8,044 nucleotides of DNA from an uncultured Ruminococcus sp. (GTDB taxonomy: Bacteria > Bacillota > Clostridia > Oscillospirales > Ruminococcaceae). Position 1 is the stretch's first letter; each line of letters begins with the position of its first letter. The stretch covers positions 1 to 8,044 of the forward strand of contig CACZQG010000018.1 of the NCBI GenBank assembly GCA_902783235.1, in the 5' to 3' direction. Under the pieces are notes generated by a model. That model was not told the DNA's origin. It made no database searches and saw only the letters and a list, made by a program, of their open reading frames with translations. The position numbers were made by a program, and so were the translations under genes. Below, piece by piece: positions 6,547 to 8,044 of the stretch.

Positions 6547-7128
6547 CTATAGATATTGCTCATTTATTTTATCAATGATCTCGGAAGCAGCAATAGTTTT
6601 TTTTCTTCGATTTTTCATTGCGTATTGTTCAAGATAGGTATGCGCTTCCTCCTCAGTCATTCCACGATACTGCATAAGACTGAACTTGGCTTTATCGATG
6701 AGCCTAATCTCCTCTATCTTTCTTTCAAGCCGAACTGTTTCTTCATATAAGCTCCATGAACGTCGGAGCGCTGTATCAACTGCTTTCAGGATCTGGTACA
6801 AGGTCTGACGGCTGAACGGCTTGGCAATCACTATGATGCTGTTCCTATCAGCCTTATCCATTATTTTTTCTGCTTCCTCAGCCTTGACAAATACAATACA
6901 GCTTGCGGCTGTATCCTCCGCAATGTATTCGGCAAGCTCAAGACCGCTTTCATCATTAAGAGGTAAATTTATCAGTATTACCTCCCATGAACGGTTTACG
7001 GAAAGAAGCTCTCTTGCCTGCTGTGCGGTATCAGCCGTTCTTATTCTGCACCCAAAGGTATCTCTCATGAATATGCCCAGATTATCTGCGGAGCTTTTAC
7101 GGCTTGATATGATCAAAACGTTTTCCAA
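6547..7128 (-). CDS. ANTAR-domain antiterminator with degenerate receiver (NasT/AmiR type)
   Basis: The product is 193 aa. Residues 1 to about 118 have the receiver pattern (beta1 VLIIS, beta3 VILINLP, Lys103 in VIAKPF). The acidic pair after beta1 is replaced by S-S-R, the phospho-acceptor Asp is Asn54, and the Thr/Ser after beta4 is Val81, so phosphorylation is unlikely. About 125-150 is a coiled-coil linker. About 133-188 is an ANTAR RNA-binding domain (LERKIEEIRLIDKAKFSLMQ, GMTEEEAHTYLEQYAM, ASEIIDKI). The family binds two hexaloop hairpins in leader RNA and prevents terminator formation. The start is TTG (7126-7128), chosen because GGAGG (7135-7139) lies 6 nt upstream and beta1 begins at residue 4; no ATG fits. 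It follows the glutamine synthetase homologue by 12 nt, so a nitrogen or glutamine role is inferred. No ANTAR target hairpins fit in the short intercistronic gaps; they would lie upstream of the window. Confidence 0.88.
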   Translation of the reverse strand: MENVLIISSRKSSADNLGIFMRDTFGCRIRTADTAQQARELLSVNRSWEVILINLPLNDESGLELAEYIAEDTAASCIVFVKAEEAEKIMDKADRNSIIVIAKPFSRQTLYQILKAVDTALRRSWSLYEETVRLERKIEEIRLIDKAKFSLMQYRGMTEEEAHTYLEQYAMKNRRKKTIAASEIIDKINEQYL

Positions 7129-7134
7129 TTTAAG

Positions 7135-7139
7135 CCTCC
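7135..7139 (-). promoter_or_regulatory. Ribosome binding site supporting a TTG start for the ANTAR gene
   Basis: GGAGG on the minus strand, 6 nt before the TTG at 7126-7128 and placed in the 12-nt gap after the upstream stop codon (7141-7143). The perfect core offsets the weak start codon. The pairing of a rare TTG with a strong site may hold expression of the regulator below that of its neighbours. Confidence 0.8.
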
Positions 7140-7140
7140 G

Positions 7141-8044
7141 TTACAGATCAAAGAAATAATTTTTTTCTTCATACTCATCCTTATTGTTTTCGGCAGAATA
7201 CTTATCCCACGATTCCCTGGCTGTATCAACAGCATAGGAAAGAATACTTTTATCCAGAAGTTTGTTTAATAATTCGGATTTTTCTGCAAGTGCAGCAGCC
7301 TTACCAATATTTTCCGGAAGGATTGCAAATCTACTCGGATCGCTGTCATATTTGTCCGGAAGTGAAGTGCATTCATCAATTCCCTTTAATGCTGCATATA
7401 TCATAAGTCCGAAAACCATATATGGATTGCAGGCACAGTCTGCTGCTCTGAGTGATATTGGTGATTCTCCTGTTTTGCCGGTTGTAATCCTCATTATACA
7501 ATCATCATCTCTGTCAGACCATGTAACATATCGTGGTGAAGAAAAATCACTCAGGCGTTTGTATGAATTGACTATTGAATTTGTAAAAAGTGTAAGCTCT
7601 CTGATATGCTCCAGAATACCTGCCGCACCATGAATATTCCATGTATGTTCCTTACTGACATCATCATCGCTGCCTGAAAAGAATTCATCATCAGGTATGA
7701 TATTAATATGGACATGCATTCCATTGCCGCAGCATATGTCGGTTGGCTTAGGCATAAAGCTTGCGTGAACACCGTGATTTTCTGCAACTGACTTAACAGC
7801 TGATTTGAAGCTTAGAAATGTATCAGCTGCCTTCAGCGCTGAGGATGCATTGAAATCTATCTCATGCTGTCCAGGACCGCTTTCATGTCTTGATGATATA
7901 GGGTGAATACCCATCTGTTCAAGTGTGAGACAAACATCACGCCTGAAATTCTCTCCTTTATCTTCCGGAGCAATATCACAGTACCCGGCGTAATCGTGAG
8001 GAATTTTCGTCGGGAATCCATTATCATCATTTCTGAACAGGGTA
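7141..8044 (-). CDS. Type-I glutamine synthetase homologue, C-terminal 300 codons, catalytic residues altered
   Basis: The frame is open to the right edge, so the N-terminal beta-grasp part and first metal-binding Glu residues are outside. The family ligates ammonia to glutamate with ATP. Conserved signatures include GFPTKIPHDYAGYCD, RHES and GPGQHEIDF (two metal-ligand Glu, codons 7882-7884 and 7861-7863), NGMHVHI (metal-ligand His, 7714-7716), NSYKRL (substrate Arg, 7555-7557) and SLRAADCACNPY. Aligned by hand with normal GSI, the loop usually reading FEAP is FSSP, losing the catalytic Glu; NRS is DDD, losing an ATP-site Arg; RxEL(R) is PISL(R), losing the second-metal Glu and another Arg. 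No NLYDLP adenylylation motif is seen. The frame has no stop or shift over 300 codons, so it is not an obvious pseudogene. It may be a non-catalytic or substrate-shifted relative acting with the ANTAR protein; a working glnA is less likely. No gene symbol is given for that reason. Confidence 0.85.
   Translation of the reverse strand, partial: TLFRNDDNGFPTKIPHDYAGYCDIAPEDKGENFRRDVCLTLEQMGIHPISSRHESGPGQHEIDFNASSALKAADTFLSFKSAVKSVAENHGVHASFMPKPTDICCGNGMHVHINIIPDDEFFSGSDDDVSKEHTWNIHGAAGILEHIRELTLFTNSIVNSYKRLSDFSSPRYVTWSDRDDDCIMRITTGKTGESPISLRAADCACNPYMVFGLMIYAALKGIDECTSLPDKYDSDPSRFAILPENIGKAAALAEKSELLNKLLDKSILSYAVDTARESWDKYSAENNKDEYEEKNYFFDL

Noticed and set aside
7141..7914. Glutamine synthetase homologue read as a short protein starting at Met 7914
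   Set aside because: The frame is open and homologous to GSI up to the window edge (GFPTKIPHDYAGYCD region), so Met 7914 is internal and the gene is simply cut by the window.
7141..8044. Glutamine synthetase homologue as a decaying pseudogene
   Set aside because: There is no stop or frameshift in 300 codons, several active-site motifs are kept, and the downstream gene is well placed; selective loss of residues is more likely than decay.

Overview
The window looks like Gram-positive Firmicutes DNA, most likely from a cellulosome-forming Ruminococcus of the R. flavefaciens / R. albus / R. champanellensis type. The evidence is a secreted, dockerin-tagged GH43 enzyme with a Thr-rich linker and ricin-type domains, strong GGAGG ribosome binding sites, AT-rich DNA and a Bacillus-type PurF with propeptide and Fe-S cysteines. 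Species cannot be fixed from this window. Every gene recognised lies on the minus strand, so transcription runs from high to low coordinates.

Positions 8044 to 3516 hold a tightly packed operon with gaps of 12, 14 and 14 nt. Its order is the C-terminal 300 codons of a type-I glutamine synthetase homologue, an ANTAR-domain antiterminator with a degenerate receiver, glutamine PRPP amidotransferase (purF) and glutamine-hydrolysing asparagine synthetase (asnB). A 17-bp-stem hairpin terminator (3462-3504) closes it. The theme is glutamine: a glutamine-synthetase fold, an RNA-binding regulator of the NasT/AmiR/EutV class, and two class-II amidotransferases that spend glutamine on phosphoribosylamine and asparagine. 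By hand alignment the glutamine synthetase homologue has lost several catalytic and metal-binding residues while its frame is intact, and the ANTAR protein lacks its phospho-acceptor Asp. The first two genes could therefore be a non-enzymatic nitrogen-sensing pair rather than an ordinary glnA plus response regulator. This is inference.

Positions 3500 to 501 hold a separate unit. A short intergenic region carries a recognisable promoter, a 19-nt near-palindrome about 61 nt upstream of the predicted transcription start, and a smaller inverted repeat inside the promoter spacer. It drives a 932-residue secreted arabinan-degrading enzyme: signal peptide, GH43 five-bladed propeller, arabinanase C-terminal domain, two ricin-type beta-trefoils, Thr-rich linker and type I dockerin.

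Positions 447 to 1 are the left end of an IS3-family insertion sequence sitting 53 bp behind the GH43 stop codon and reading in the same direction. It carries the 5' part of orfA with a GTG start. A long inverted repeat would fold the orfA ribosome binding site into a hairpin in transcripts read in from outside, such as GH43 read-through, but not in transcripts started at the IS end itself. The rest of the IS lies beyond the window.

No tRNA, rRNA or CRISPR array was seen, and no plus-strand gene is supported.
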